The position numbers and the translations under genes are program-made. The notes under the pieces were generated by a model that worked only from the letters and a program-made list of their open reading frames with translations, did no database searches and was not told the origin of the DNA. Below, one piece after another: positions 17,900 to 26,836 of a stretch of 64,000 nt of DNA; within the stretch, counting starts at the first letter, position 1; every line of letters starts with the position of its first letter. Source of the stretch: Arcobacter nitrofigilis DSM 7299 (lineage in GTDB: Bacteria > Campylobacterota > Campylobacteria > Campylobacterales > Arcobacteraceae); contig NC_014166.1 of assembly GCF_000092245.1 (NCBI RefSeq), forward strand, positions 2,232,001 to 2,296,000. The letters are read 5' to 3'.

Positions 17900-20800
17900 T
17901 TAATCTCCCTTATCCGGATCTAATGGTAGAACTGTCATATTTTTTGGTTTTACCATCCAAAAATTTCTTATTTGTGGTCTAAAATTATCTAATATTAAAG
18001 CTGCTCTTTCTGATTCAGTTTCATTGAAATAATCCATTAATAATCTTTTTAAATACAATCTTTCTCTCTCAGTATCATCTGTATCAATTCTAACTGCATC
18101 AATTAATTCTTGATTCATTTTATCAATAAAAGATTTCTCAGGGTCATAAATAAAAGATAATCCACCAGTCATACCAGCACCAAAGTTGATACCAGTATCA
18201 CCTAAAATTACAACAATACCGCCTGTCATATACTCACAGGCATTATCTCCTGTTCCTTCAACAACTGCTATTGCACCTGAGTTTCTAACAGCAAATCGTT
18301 CCCCTACTGCTGCTCGTACATAAAGTTTTCCACCGGTTGCTCCATATAAACATGTATTACCAGCACCTGCGAATTCTGGACCTTGGTGAGGAGTATTTAT
18401 AATGATTTTACCACCATTCATACCTTTACCCACATAATCATTTGCTGCACCATAAAGGTTAATATTCATACCTTTTGATAATAACGCTCCTAAAGATTGT
18501 CCAGCAATTCCATTTAACTCAAAAGTTATAGAATTATCAGGTAAACCTTTGTCACCATAATATTTTGCAATTTCACCAGAAATTAAAGTACCAAATGATC
18601 TATTTAAGTTACAAATAGTCTCTTTAATTTTAATTGGCATTTTAGGGTTTTCTATTGTTCTATGCACTTTTTTTAATAATGCTTTTTCAAACTCATTTTT
18701 ATCATAAGGTTCATTTCTTGGTTTTTGACAAGTATCAATTCCATCTATTCTTCTTAAAACATTTTGGAAATCAAATTTTTGTGCAAATTCATCATCAATT
18801 ACTTTTAATAAATCACTTCTTCCAACAATTTCTTCAATAGTTTTATACCCCAATGATGCAAGTATTTTTCTAACATCTTCACCAATAAATGTAAAATAAG
18901 AAATAAGTCTATCAACTGTACCTGTAAAAAATGCTCTTAAATCTTCATCTTGAGTAGCAACTCCCACAGAACACTTATTTGTATGACAGATTCTCAAAAT
19001 CTTACAACCTAAAAGTGTAAGTGCTGCTGTTCCAAAAGCATAAGACTCAGCCCCAAGCATTGCGGCTTTTACAACATCAAGTCCTGTTTTAAGTCCACCA
19101 TCTGTTTGAAGATGAACAGATTCTCTTAAACTATTTGCTTTTAAGGCATTATGAGCTTCTGAAAGACCCATTTCCCAAGGATTACCTGTGTGTTTAATAG
19201 ATGTTAAAGGAGCAGCTCCCGTACCACCATCACTTCCTGAGATAACAATTCTATCTGCATATGCTTTTGCAACACCTGCTGCAATTGTTCCAACTCCAAT
19301 AGTTGATACTAATTTAACTGTGATTTTAGCTTCTGGATTGATTTGTTTTAAGTCAAAAATCAACTGAGCTAAATCTTCAATAGAATAAATATCATGATGT
19401 GGTGGTGGAGAGATAAGAGTAACACCTTCAACTGTATGTCGTAAACTTGCAATCAATGGAGTAACTTTATGACCTGGTAATTGTCCACCTTCACCTGGTT
19501 TTGCACCTTGTGCAACTTTGATTTGAATCTCTTGGGCACTTCTTAAATATCCAGGTGTTACCCCAAATCTTCCAGATGCAACTTGTTTTATTTTAGAGTT
19601 TTTTATTGTTCCAAATCTTTTTTGGTCTTCTCCACCTTCACCTGAGTTACTCATACCACCAATTGTATTCATAGCTGTAGCCATTGCTTCATGAGCTTCA
19701 GGAGAAATAGAACCTAAAGACATAGCAGCTGTTGCAAATCTTTTGAAGATATCTTCTAAAGACTCTACTTCACTAATATCTATTGCTTTCTTATCTGAAT
19801 TAAACTCAAAGAAATCTCTAATAAATTTTTTATCTCTATTATTTACAAGTTCTCTTAAAGTATCAAAATCAGTAATTTCTTCTTTATCTTTTGCTTTTTT
19901 ATTATGCATAGCATTAGTAGTAGCTGGACCATAATCATGATATTCCCCACCATTTATATATTTATAAAATCCACCTAAATTTAAAGGGAACATATAAGTA
20001 TCATCACAGTATGCATTAAAATGAATTTTTTCTATTCTCTCTTCAATGTCAGCATAACCAAGACCTGCTAAATCAGAATGACTCCCATGAAAACAATCAT
20101 TAATAATCTCATCACTTAATCCAATTACATCAAATAGTGTTGAATTTCTATATGAAGCTACTGTACAAATACCCATTTTAGACATGATTTTTAATAATCC
20201 TGCATTTATTGATTTTAGAGTATTTTTAAGCAGTTCTTGCATCTCATATTTAGAGATTTCGTTTCTTCCAAATAAAGAGACAACTGAACCATACATCATA
20301 TATGGATAAATAGCTGTAACTCCATAAGCTAAAAGAACAGCTGCCATATGTGCATCATAAACTTCACCAGTTACTGCTACTAATGATACTTGATGTCGAA
20401 TACCAACTTCTAGAAGTCTTTTATTTAGGTATCCAACAACCATAGCTGCAGGCATAATTTTATTATCTTTAGAACCTTTTCTATCATCTAAAATTATTAC
20501 TGTAATATTATCTTCATTAACTGATTTTATAACTTTTTGAGATAAAACTTCCAATGAAGCTTTTAAATCTGTTTTAAAAGTAGTTGAGAAAATTTTATTT
20601 TTATATTGAGAATTGTATCTTGGATTTGTACTATCTCCAAAAGATCTTAAAACATCATATTTCTCTTTCATCAAAATAGGACTTACAACTTTTAATCTTT
20701 TTGCATATTCAGGTTTTTCATCTAAAATATTATAAATAGGTCCAAACCCTGTCTCTAAAGACATTACAACTTTTTCTCTATATGGATCAATTGGTGGATT

Positions 20801-22336
20801 TGTTACTTGTGCAAATTTTTGTCTAAAATAATCAGTAAAATTTCTATTTACCTTCGAAAAACATGCCATAGGAGTATCATCACCCATAGATCCAACTGGT
20901 TCTTTACCCTCTTTTGCCATAGGCTCAATAACTTGATCTAGTACTTCGTATGTGATATTAAAATATTTTTGTTTTGTTTCAATATCTTTAACTTTATAAT
21001 CACTAGTATCTAAAAAAGATTCATCAATATACTCTTGTAAGTACTCCATATCTTTTGTTAACCATTGAACATAATTTTGTGAAGATTTTAAATAATCATT
21101 AATATCTTCTTCTTTTAAAATTTTTCCATGGTTAAGGTCTAGTCCAATCATTTGACCTGATTGTAATCTACCTCGCTCTAAGATATTGTTTTCATCAATT
21201 TCTAGTGTACCATACTCTGATGTAATATACATCTTGTGATTTTTGGTAATTACATATTTAGCTGGTCTTAATCCATTTCTATCAATCAAACAACCAATAT
21301 GTCTACCATCTGTTAAAGATACTGCAGCTGGACCATCCCAAGCTTCCATTGAAGTAGATCTATATTCATAAAATGCTCTTAAGTCAGAATCCATTTGTGG
21401 TGCATTTTGCCAAGGTGCAGGAACTAAACTTCTAGCTGCTTTGAAAAAATCTACTCCATTAGCAATCAAAAACTCAAACATATTGTCTAAAGATGCAGAG
21501 TCAGATGAACCTGTTTGTAAAATAGGTAAAATTCTTTTTATCTCTTCATCACTAAATATTTCTGATTTTACTAATTCTGATTTTACTTCAACATTAAATC
21601 TATTTGCTTCTACAGAGTTAATTTCACCATTATGCGCTATTGCTCTAAATGGTTGAGCTAACTTCCATTTTGGAAGAGTATTAGTTGAAAATCTTTGGTG
21701 AAATAAAGCAAATGAAATTTGAAAATCTTCATCTCTTAAATCAATATAAAAATGCTTAATATGCGTAGGCATAATAAGCCCTTTATAAGCAATCACTTTT
21801 GATGAGAATGTTGGAATATAAAAATCTTTATTATCTTTTAATTTGTGCTCACACTCTTTTCTAGTAAGATATAACATTGCCTCAAATCTTTTTGATGACA
21901 TTAAACTATTTGGTCTAACAAATACTTGTACAATATTTGGCAAACTCTCCAATGCTTGTTTTCCAAGGGCTTCTGTGTCAACTGGAACTGTTCTTGTTAA
22001 TAATACTTTTAAGTCATTTTTCTCACAAAATTCTATAAATACTTCTAATTCCGAATCTTCACTTGTAAATATCATAGCTACAGCATATGTTTCAGGTAAA
22101 TCTATTCCCTCATGAAAAGCAATTTTTCTCATAAATTTATCAGGCATTGATAATAATAAACCAGAACCATCTCCAGTTTTACCATCAGCTGCCACTGCAC
22201 CTCTGTGCATCATTCGCTCTAGTGAATGAATAGCATCTTCTAAGTTGCTATGACTTGGTCTCTTTTTTAAATCCGCTAGTAAACCAAAGCCACAGTTATC
22301 TTTAAAAGATGTAAGTAAATCTAAATTACAACCCAT
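17900..22336 (-). CDS. gltB: Glutamate synthase large subunit
   Basis: A 1478-residue GOGAT alpha subunit. The catalytic N-terminal cysteine of the glutaminase domain is Cys15 in DNCGFGLLADL, implying removal of a 14-residue propeptide. Next come the central domain, the FMN-binding synthase domain (SNSGEGGEDQKRFG, AQGAKPGEGGQLPGHKV, ISGSDGGTGAAPLTSIKHTG) and the 3Fe-4S cysteines in CKILRICHTNKCSVGVATQ (about 1105-1125), then the C-terminal beta-helix with glycine-rich G-x-x-G-x-x-x-G repeats (NDYVGKGMNGGKIII). Length and domain order are normal. It is the first gene of the gltBD operon. Confidence 0.97.
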   Translation of the reverse strand: MGCNLDLLTSFKDNCGFGLLADLKKRPSHSNLEDAIHSLERMMHRGAVAADGKTGDGSGLLLSMPDKFMRKIAFHEGIDLPETYAVAMIFTSEDSELEVFIEFCEKNDLKVLLTRTVPVDTEALGKQALESLPNIVQVFVRPNSLMSSKRFEAMLYLTRKECEHKLKDNKDFYIPTFSSKVIAYKGLIMPTHIKHFYIDLRDEDFQISFALFHQRFSTNTLPKWKLAQPFRAIAHNGEINSVEANRFNVEVKSELVKSEIFSDEEIKRILPILQTGSSDSASLDNMFEFLIANGVDFFKAARSLVPAPWQNAPQMDSDLRAFYEYRSTSMEAWDGPAAVSLTDGRHIGCLIDRNGLRPAKYVITKNHKMYITSEYGTLEIDENNILERGRLQSGQMIGLDLNHGKILKEEDINDYLKSSQNYVQWLTKDMEYLQEYIDESFLDTSDYKVKDIETKQKYFNITYEVLDQVIEPMAKEGKEPVGSMGDDTPMACFSKVNRNFTDYFRQKFAQVTNPPIDPYREKVVMSLETGFGPIYNILDEKPEYAKRLKVVSPILMKEKYDVLRSFGDSTNPRYNSQYKNKIFSTTFKTDLKASLEVLSQKVIKSVNEDNITVIILDDRKGSKDNKIMPAAMVVGYLNKRLLEVGIRHQVSLVAVTGEVYDAHMAAVLLAYGVTAIYPYMMYGSVVSLFGRNEISKYEMQELLKNTLKSINAGLLKIMSKMGICTVASYRNSTLFDVIGLSDEIINDCFHGSHSDLAGLGYADIEERIEKIHFNAYCDDTYMFPLNLGGFYKYINGGEYHDYGPATTNAMHNKKAKDKEEITDFDTLRELVNNRDKKFIRDFFEFNSDKKAIDISEVESLEDIFKRFATAAMSLGSISPEAHEAMATAMNTIGGMSNSGEGGEDQKRFGTIKNSKIKQVASGRFGVTPGYLRSAQEIQIKVAQGAKPGEGGQLPGHKVTPLIASLRHTVEGVTLISPPPHHDIYSIEDLAQLIFDLKQINPEAKITVKLVSTIGVGTIAAGVAKAYADRIVISGSDGGTGAAPLTSIKHTGNPWEMGLSEAHNALKANSLRESVHLQTDGGLKTGLDVVKAAMLGAESYAFGTAALTLLGCKILRICHTNKCSVGVATQDEDLRAFFTGTVDRLISYFTFIGEDVRKILASLGYKTIEEIVGRSDLLKVIDDEFAQKFDFQNVLRRIDGIDTCQKPRNEPYDKNEFEKALLKKVHRTIENPKMPIKIKETICNLNRSFGTLISGEIAKYYGDKGLPDNSITFELNGIAGQSLGALLSKGMNINLYGAANDYVGKGMNGGKIIINTPHQGPEFAGAGNTCLYGATGGKLYVRAAVGERFAVRNSGAIAVVEGTGDNACEYMTGGIVVILGDTGINFGAGMTGGLSFIYDPEKSFIDKMNQELIDAVRIDTDDTERERLYLKRLLMDYFNETESERAALILDNFRPQIRNFWMVKPKNMTVLPLDPDKGD

Positions 22337-22383
22337 TAACTGTCCTTTTAAAATTTTTTATTTATATTCCATAAAAGAGAGGG

Positions 22384-22389
22384 AGTATA
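22384..22389 (-). promoter_or_regulatory. Probable -10 element of the gltBD promoter
   Basis: TATACT on the minus strand, about 48 bases upstream of the gltB ATG, with a T/A-rich region upstream but no clear -35, as is usual in Campylobacterota. AAAAGGACAG directly before the gltB start gives the ribosome binding site. Assigned by eye only. Confidence 0.45.
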
Positions 22390-22532
22390 CCTTGTTTTTA
22401 TTTAAAAAAGGGTTAATATTTTACCTTGTTTTTAGCACTACTTATGGTAGTACAAATTAGATATTAAAAATTATCCACAATTTTTTAAATGCTATTTTAA
22501 TGCTACGCAAACTTAAAATTTGATTAATTTAT

Positions 22533-22573
22533 ACATAAAAATACATAACTTTGACATAATATTTAATTATACT
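22533..22573 (+). promoter_or_regulatory. dctP1 promoter with three CATAA direct repeats
   Basis: Three copies of ACATAA lie at 22533-22538, 22543-22548 and 22554-22559, spaced 10 and 11 bases, so they sit on one face of the helix. A -10-like TATACT follows at 22568-22573, nine bases after the last repeat. The dctP2 promoter has the same repeats with the same spacing. Tandem direct repeats in phase with the helix overlapping the -35 region are what OmpR-family activators bind; the regulator encoded at 28448-29131 is the natural candidate (inference). The rest of 22337-22601 shows no gene. Confidence 0.6.
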
Positions 22574-22601
22574 TTTTTTATCACATAACTAAGGAGATAA
22601 A

Positions 22602-23627
22602 ATGATAAAAAGCAATGGAATCCTGTTTACAGGTAAAAAATTTGTAATGGGTGCAGTAGTTAGTGCTTTATTGGCTACTTCTGGTATTGCAGCAGACTAT
22701 ACACTTAAATTTTCACATGTTGTAAGTCCAAATACACCAAAAGGAAAAGCAGCAGACTTTTTTGCAAAAAGATTAGAAGAACTTTCTGGTGGTAAAATTG
22801 ATGTTCAAGTTTATCCATCTTCTCAATTGTATAATGACAGTGCTGTACTTAAAGCTTTAAGATTAGACTCTGTTCAAATGGCAGCACCATCTTTTTCTAA
22901 ATTTGGTAAAATTGTTCCTCAATTAGCTCTATTTAATTTACCATTTTTATTTAAAGATATTGACCAGTTACATAGAGTTCAAGATGGTCCTGTTGGAGAA
23001 AAACTTAAAAGTTTAGTAACTGCTAAAGGTTTTGTAGCATTAAACTTCTGGGATAATGGATTCAAACAACTATCTTCATCAAAAGAGCCATTATTAATGC
23101 CAAAAGATGCAGAAGGTCAAAAATTTAGAATCATGTCTTCAAAAGTGTTAGAAGCACAATTTAAAGCTGTTGGTGCAAATCCACAAATGATGCCTTTCTC
23201 TGAAGTTTATTCTGGTTTACAACAAGGTGTTATTGATGCAGCTGAAAATCCATTTTCAAACATCTATACTAAAAAATTCTATGAAGTTCAAAAGTATTTA
23301 ACTGTTTCTAATCATGGTTACCTTGGTTACTTAGTTGTTATGTCTAAAAAATTCTGGAATTCATTACCAAAAGATTTACAAAAAGATGTTGTACAAGCTA
23401 TGAATGAAGCTACACAAAAAGAAAGAGAATATGCTCAAGAATTAAATGATTCTCAATTTCAAAAAATCAAAGATTATGCAAAAGAAACTGGAAAACTTAA
23501 AATTTATGTGTTAACTCCTGAGCAAAGAGCTGCTTGGAAAAAAGCTGTTAGCAAAATCTATCCTCAATTTTATAATAAAAATTTAATTGGTAAAGATTTA
23601 ATTGAAGGTGCCCTTAATACTAAATAA
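22602..23627 (+). CDS. dctP: TRAP transporter periplasmic solute-binding protein (DctP), copy 1
   Basis: A 341-residue DctP-family binding protein. A Sec signal peptide (about residues 1-29) ends ATSGIAADYTLKF with probable cleavage after GIA. The mature part has the family motifs FSHVVSPNTPKGKAADFFA, FRIMSSKVLEAQFKAVGANP with the arginine that salt-bridges the substrate carboxylate, and YSGLQQGVIDAAENPFSN. It would deliver C4-dicarboxylates or a related organic acid to DctQM. RBS AAGGAG lies before the ATG. The second copy follows after 163 bp, and a 240-bp stretch of the two genes differs at a single base. Confidence 0.93.
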   Translation: MIKSNGILFTGKKFVMGAVVSALLATSGIAADYTLKFSHVVSPNTPKGKAADFFAKRLEELSGGKIDVQVYPSSQLYNDSAVLKALRLDSVQMAAPSFSKFGKIVPQLALFNLPFLFKDIDQLHRVQDGPVGEKLKSLVTAKGFVALNFWDNGFKQLSSSKEPLLMPKDAEGQKFRIMSSKVLEAQFKAVGANPQMMPFSEVYSGLQQGVIDAAENPFSNIYTKKFYEVQKYLTVSNHGYLGYLVVMSKKFWNSLPKDLQKDVVQAMNEATQKEREYAQELNDSQFQKIKDYAKETGKLKIYVLTPEQRAAWKKAVSKIYPQFYNKNLIGKDLIEGALNTK

Positions 23628-23648
23628 TATTTATCTTCAAAAACTTTT

Positions 23649-23675
23649 TATATCGTCGGTAATACCGACGATATA
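23649..23675 (+). other. Perfect 12-bp stem-loop between the two dctP genes
   Basis: Arms 23649-23660 and 23664-23675 are perfect complements with a three-base loop. No T run follows, so it is not a classic intrinsic terminator. It lies 22 bases after the dctP1 stop and before the dctP2 promoter. It may shield the 3' end of a dctP1 transcript from decay, slow polymerase, or bind a protein. Confidence 0.7.
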
Positions 23676-23722
23676 AGCACCTCAAAAAATCAAAAAAATA
23701 TTCAAAAAGTTTATAAATTTCT

Positions 23723-23763
23723 GCATAAAAAGACATAAGATATACATAATATTTTATTATAAT
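23723..23763 (+). promoter_or_regulatory. dctP2 promoter with three CATAA direct repeats
   Basis: GCATAA at 23723-23728 and ACATAA at 23733-23738 and 23744-23749, spaced 10 and 11 bases exactly as upstream of dctP1, followed after eight bases by TATAAT at 23758-23763. The distance from the last repeat to the ATG is 41 bases here and 42 bases for dctP1. The sequence around the repeats has diverged more than the repeats, which suggests selection on them. Confidence 0.6.
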
Positions 23764-23790
23764 TAATTATAATTACAAAAGGAGAAATAA

Positions 23791-24846
23791 ATGAAAATCA
23801 CTATGAAAAGTTTTATAATTAGTGCAACTCTTGGTTCACTATTATTTACTGGTTGTGGAGATACAAAAGTAGAGGATAAAAAACCTACTTCAAAGAGTGA
23901 AAATGCAGGACCTGAATATACACTTAAATTTTCGCATGTTGTAAGTCCAAATACACCAAAAGGAAAAGCAGCAGACTTTTTTGAAAAAAGATTAGAAGAA
24001 CTTTCTGGTGGTAAAATTGATGTTCAAGTTTATCCATCTTCTCAACTTTACACTGATAATGCAGTACTTAAAGCCTTGACTTTAGACTCTGTTCAAATGG
24101 CAGCACCATCTTTTTCTAAATTTGGTAAAATTGTTCCTCAATTAGCTCTATTTGATTTACCATTTTTATTTAAAGATATTGACCAGTTACATAGAGTTCA
24201 AGATGGGGTTGTAGGTCAAAAATTAAAACAAATGATTGATGATAAAGGTTATATAGCATTAAACTTTTGGGATAATGGATTTAAACAATTATCTTCATCT
24301 AAAAAACCAATTCTAATGCCTGCAGATGCTGAGGGACAAAAATTTAGAATCATGTCTTCAAAAGTATTAGAAGCACAATTTAAAGCTGTTGGTGCAAATC
24401 CACAAATGATGCCTTTCTCTGAAGTTTATTCTGGTTTACAACAAGGTGTTATTGATGCAGCTGAAAATCCATTTTCAAACATCTATACTAAAAAATTCTA
24501 TGAAGTTCAAAAGTATTTAACTGTTTCTAATCATGGTTACCTTGGTTACTTAGTTGTTATGTCTAAAAAATTCTGGGAATCATTACCTGAAGATTTACAA
24601 AAAGATGTTGTACAAGCTATGAATGAAGCTACCGTTAAAGAAAGAGAGTATGCTCAAGAATTAAATAATTCTCAATTTGAAAAAATCAAAGAGTATGCAA
24701 AAACAACTGGAAAACTTGAAATATTCGAGTTAACTCCTGAACAAAGAGCTGCTTGGAAAAAAGCTGTTAGTAAAATCTATCCTGAATTTTATGATAAAGA
24801 TTTAATAGGTAAAGATTTAATTAATGATGCTCTTAATACAAAATAA
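23791..24846 (+). CDS. dctP: TRAP transporter solute-binding protein (DctP), copy 2, predicted lipoprotein
   Basis: A 351-residue paralogue of the preceding gene. The N-terminus differs: it has a lipobox, SLLFTGCGDTK, with Cys22 as the lipidation site, then a charged linker of about 20 residues before EYTLKFSHVVSPNTPKGKAA. The mature domain is almost the same as in copy 1, with the substrate arginine in FRIMSSKVLEAQF. It is therefore probably tethered to a membrane instead of free in the periplasm. It lies 11 bases before dctQ, so it is the copy directly co-transcribed with the permease. RBS AAAAGGAG precedes the ATG. Confidence 0.92.
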   Translation: MKITMKSFIISATLGSLLFTGCGDTKVEDKKPTSKSENAGPEYTLKFSHVVSPNTPKGKAADFFEKRLEELSGGKIDVQVYPSSQLYTDNAVLKALTLDSVQMAAPSFSKFGKIVPQLALFDLPFLFKDIDQLHRVQDGVVGQKLKQMIDDKGYIALNFWDNGFKQLSSSKKPILMPADAEGQKFRIMSSKVLEAQFKAVGANPQMMPFSEVYSGLQQGVIDAAENPFSNIYTKKFYEVQKYLTVSNHGYLGYLVVMSKKFWESLPEDLQKDVVQAMNEATVKEREYAQELNNSQFEKIKEYAKTTGKLEIFELTPEQRAAWKKAVSKIYPEFYDKDLIGKDLINDALNTK

Positions 24847-24857
24847 TTGGAGATCTT

Positions 24858-25484
24858 ATGATAATAAAACTTCTAAGTAAAGCAATAGGTCACATTAATC
24901 AAAAGATAGCAGCTTTTGGTATGGCTATTGGTGTTTCTATTGCATTTGTTAATGTTATAGCTAGATATGTCTTTGATGCCTCACTAACATGGGCAACAGA
25001 ATTAAGCATTGACTTATTATTATGGAGTGCCTTTTTTGGAGCAGCTTATTGTTTCAAAAAAGATGCACATATTGCAGTTACTATTCTTTTAGATAGTATG
25101 CCATCAAGAGTTGCAAAAGGTATGTTAATCATTTCTCATACAGTAACATTAGTTTTCTTACTTGCAGTTTCATACTATGGACTTCAATACATAACTCAAG
25201 TAGTTTATCCATTGGATGAGAGATCAATTGATTTATGGAATATGCCTATGTGGGTAGTTTATTTAGTTATTCCTATTTCATTTCTTTTTGGAGCATTTAG
25301 AGTTGCAGAGAGAATACACGCAATTTTATCGACAAATCACGATAGAATTTTAAAAGAGAGTGAAGCTGAACAAGTTTTAGCAGGTATGGGAATGGGTGCA
25401 AAAGAGCATAAAGAGAATGAAAATATAAAACACCTAAATGAAATGGTTAAAGAAGTTGAAAAGAAAACAGGAGGAATGCTATGA
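24858..25484 (+). CDS. dctQ: TRAP transporter small permease (DctQ)
   Basis: A 208-residue membrane protein with four hydrophobic segments (about 16-36, 50-66, 85-107, 126-146), the DctQ layout. Family-typical pieces are VNVIARYVFDASLTWATELS and AAYCFKKDAHIAVTILLD. After the last segment there is a charged cytoplasmic tail of about 55 residues rich in E and K, longer than in many DctQ proteins. Its stop overlaps the dctM start by four bases (ATGA), so the two are coupled. It forms the membrane complex with DctM. Confidence 0.93.
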   Translation: MIIKLLSKAIGHINQKIAAFGMAIGVSIAFVNVIARYVFDASLTWATELSIDLLLWSAFFGAAYCFKKDAHIAVTILLDSMPSRVAKGMLIISHTVTLVFLLAVSYYGLQYITQVVYPLDERSIDLWNMPMWVVYLVIPISFLFGAFRVAERIHAILSTNHDRILKESEAEQVLAGMGMGAKEHKENENIKHLNEMVKEVEKKTGGML

Positions 25485-26764
25485 GTATAGCTGTATTATT
25501 TGGGATATTTTTCTTTTTAGTACTTATTGGAGCACCTATTGCTATTTGTTTAGGAGCTGCTACATTTACTACAATGATGTTATTTACTCCTATATCACCT
25601 ATTGAAGTATCTTCAATGTTATTTGAAAAAGTTGACCATTATTCACTTATGGCAATCCCTATGTTCATTTTAGCAGGAAACTTACTGAGTAAGGGAAGCG
25701 CCGCGCAGAGGATTATCGAATTTGCTAAATCTTTAGTTGGACACTTACCAGGTGGATTACCTATCTCAGCTATTTTTGCATCTATTATTTTTGCTGCTGT
25801 TTCTGGTTCTTCTCCTGCAACTGTTGTTGCTATTGGTTCTATTATGTTTGGTGCCATTATGCAAGCTGGTTACCCTAAAAAATATGCTGTTGGTACTATT
25901 GCAACTGCTGGTTCATTAGGAATATTAATTCCACCTTCAATTGTATTAATCGTATATGGAGTTACTGCTGAAGTTTCAATTGGTAGACTTTTTATGGCAG
26001 GTGTTGTTCCAGGTGTATTATTAGGAATCATGCTTATGGTTGTTACATATGTGGGAGCTGTTAGATTAGGATTTAAAAAAGCTGAACCTCAGCCTTTTAA
26101 AGAAAGACTTAAAAAGATGAAAGATGCATCATGGGGTCTTATGACAATTGTTATTGTAATAGGTGGTATCTATGGTGGTATCTTTACTCCAACTGAAGCT
26201 GCTGCGGTTGCTGCTGTTTGGGCATTTTTTATATCTGTATTTATTTATAAAGATATTAAATTAACAGAATTTTATACAACAACATTAGAATCAGCAAAAA
26301 CAACAGCAATGATTATGTTTATTATTGCAAATGCAATGTTATTTGCACACTTCTTAACTATTGAAAATATTCCACAAATGATTACTCATGCATTAGTTGA
26401 AGCAAATGTTGATAAATATATGTTCTTACTTATGGTGAATGTACTTTTAATTATTGCTGGATCATTTATGGAACCTAGTGCAATTATTATGATTATGGTA
26501 CCTTTATTACTTCCTGTTGCTGTTGCACTTGGAATTGACCCAATTCACTTTGGTATTGTTATTACTATCAATATGGAGCTAGGAATGGTATCCCCTCCTG
26601 TTGGTCTAAACTTATTTGTTACTTCAGGACTTACAGGAATGTCAATAAAAGATGTTATCGTCGCAACTTTACCTTGGACCTTAACTATCTTTGTAGGACT
26701 TATGCTGGTTACTTATATCCCAGAAATTGCCCTATTCTTACCAAACTTAATGTATGGTGGATGA
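25481..26764 (+). CDS. dctM: TRAP transporter large permease (DctM)
   Basis: A 427-residue polytopic protein with about twelve hydrophobic segments; DctM is the sodium-driven transport subunit. Family motifs: IPMFILAGNLLSKGSAAQRI (about 58), VSGSSPATVVAIGSIM, and AGSLGILIPPSIVLIVYGV, then the second-repeat motif near MELGMVSPPVGLNLFVTSG. Length is normal. It is the last gene of the dct operon and is followed by a strong bidirectional terminator. Confidence 0.95.
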   Translation: MSIAVLFGIFFFLVLIGAPIAICLGAATFTTMMLFTPISPIEVSSMLFEKVDHYSLMAIPMFILAGNLLSKGSAAQRIIEFAKSLVGHLPGGLPISAIFASIIFAAVSGSSPATVVAIGSIMFGAIMQAGYPKKYAVGTIATAGSLGILIPPSIVLIVYGVTAEVSIGRLFMAGVVPGVLLGIMLMVVTYVGAVRLGFKKAEPQPFKERLKKMKDASWGLMTIVIVIGGIYGGIFTPTEAAAVAAVWAFFISVFIYKDIKLTEFYTTTLESAKTTAMIMFIIANAMLFAHFLTIENIPQMITHALVEANVDKYMFLLMVNVLLIIAGSFMEPSAIIMIMVPLLLPVAVALGIDPIHFGIVITINMELGMVSPPVGLNLFVTSGLTGMSIKDVIVATLPWTLTIFVGLMLVTYIPEIALFLPNLMYGG

Positions 26765-26780
26765 TAAGTAAGTTATTTTA

Positions 26781-26818
26781 AAAAAAAGGCGAATAGAAAA
26801 TTCTATTCGCCTTTTTTT
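26781..26818. terminator. Bidirectional intrinsic terminator
   Basis: An 18-bp perfect stem (26781-26798 with 26801-26818) with a two-base loop; A7 at one end and T7 at the other make it work in both directions. It separates dctM (plus) from the kinase gene (minus), which converge here. Confidence 0.93.
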
Positions 26819-26836
26819 ATGTGGATAGTTTCTTAA

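Noticed and set aside
22437-22451. Short inverted repeat ACTAC/GTAGT in the gltB-dctP spacer
   Set aside because: Five-base arms are expected by chance in a spacer of this size, and it is not repeated at dctP2.
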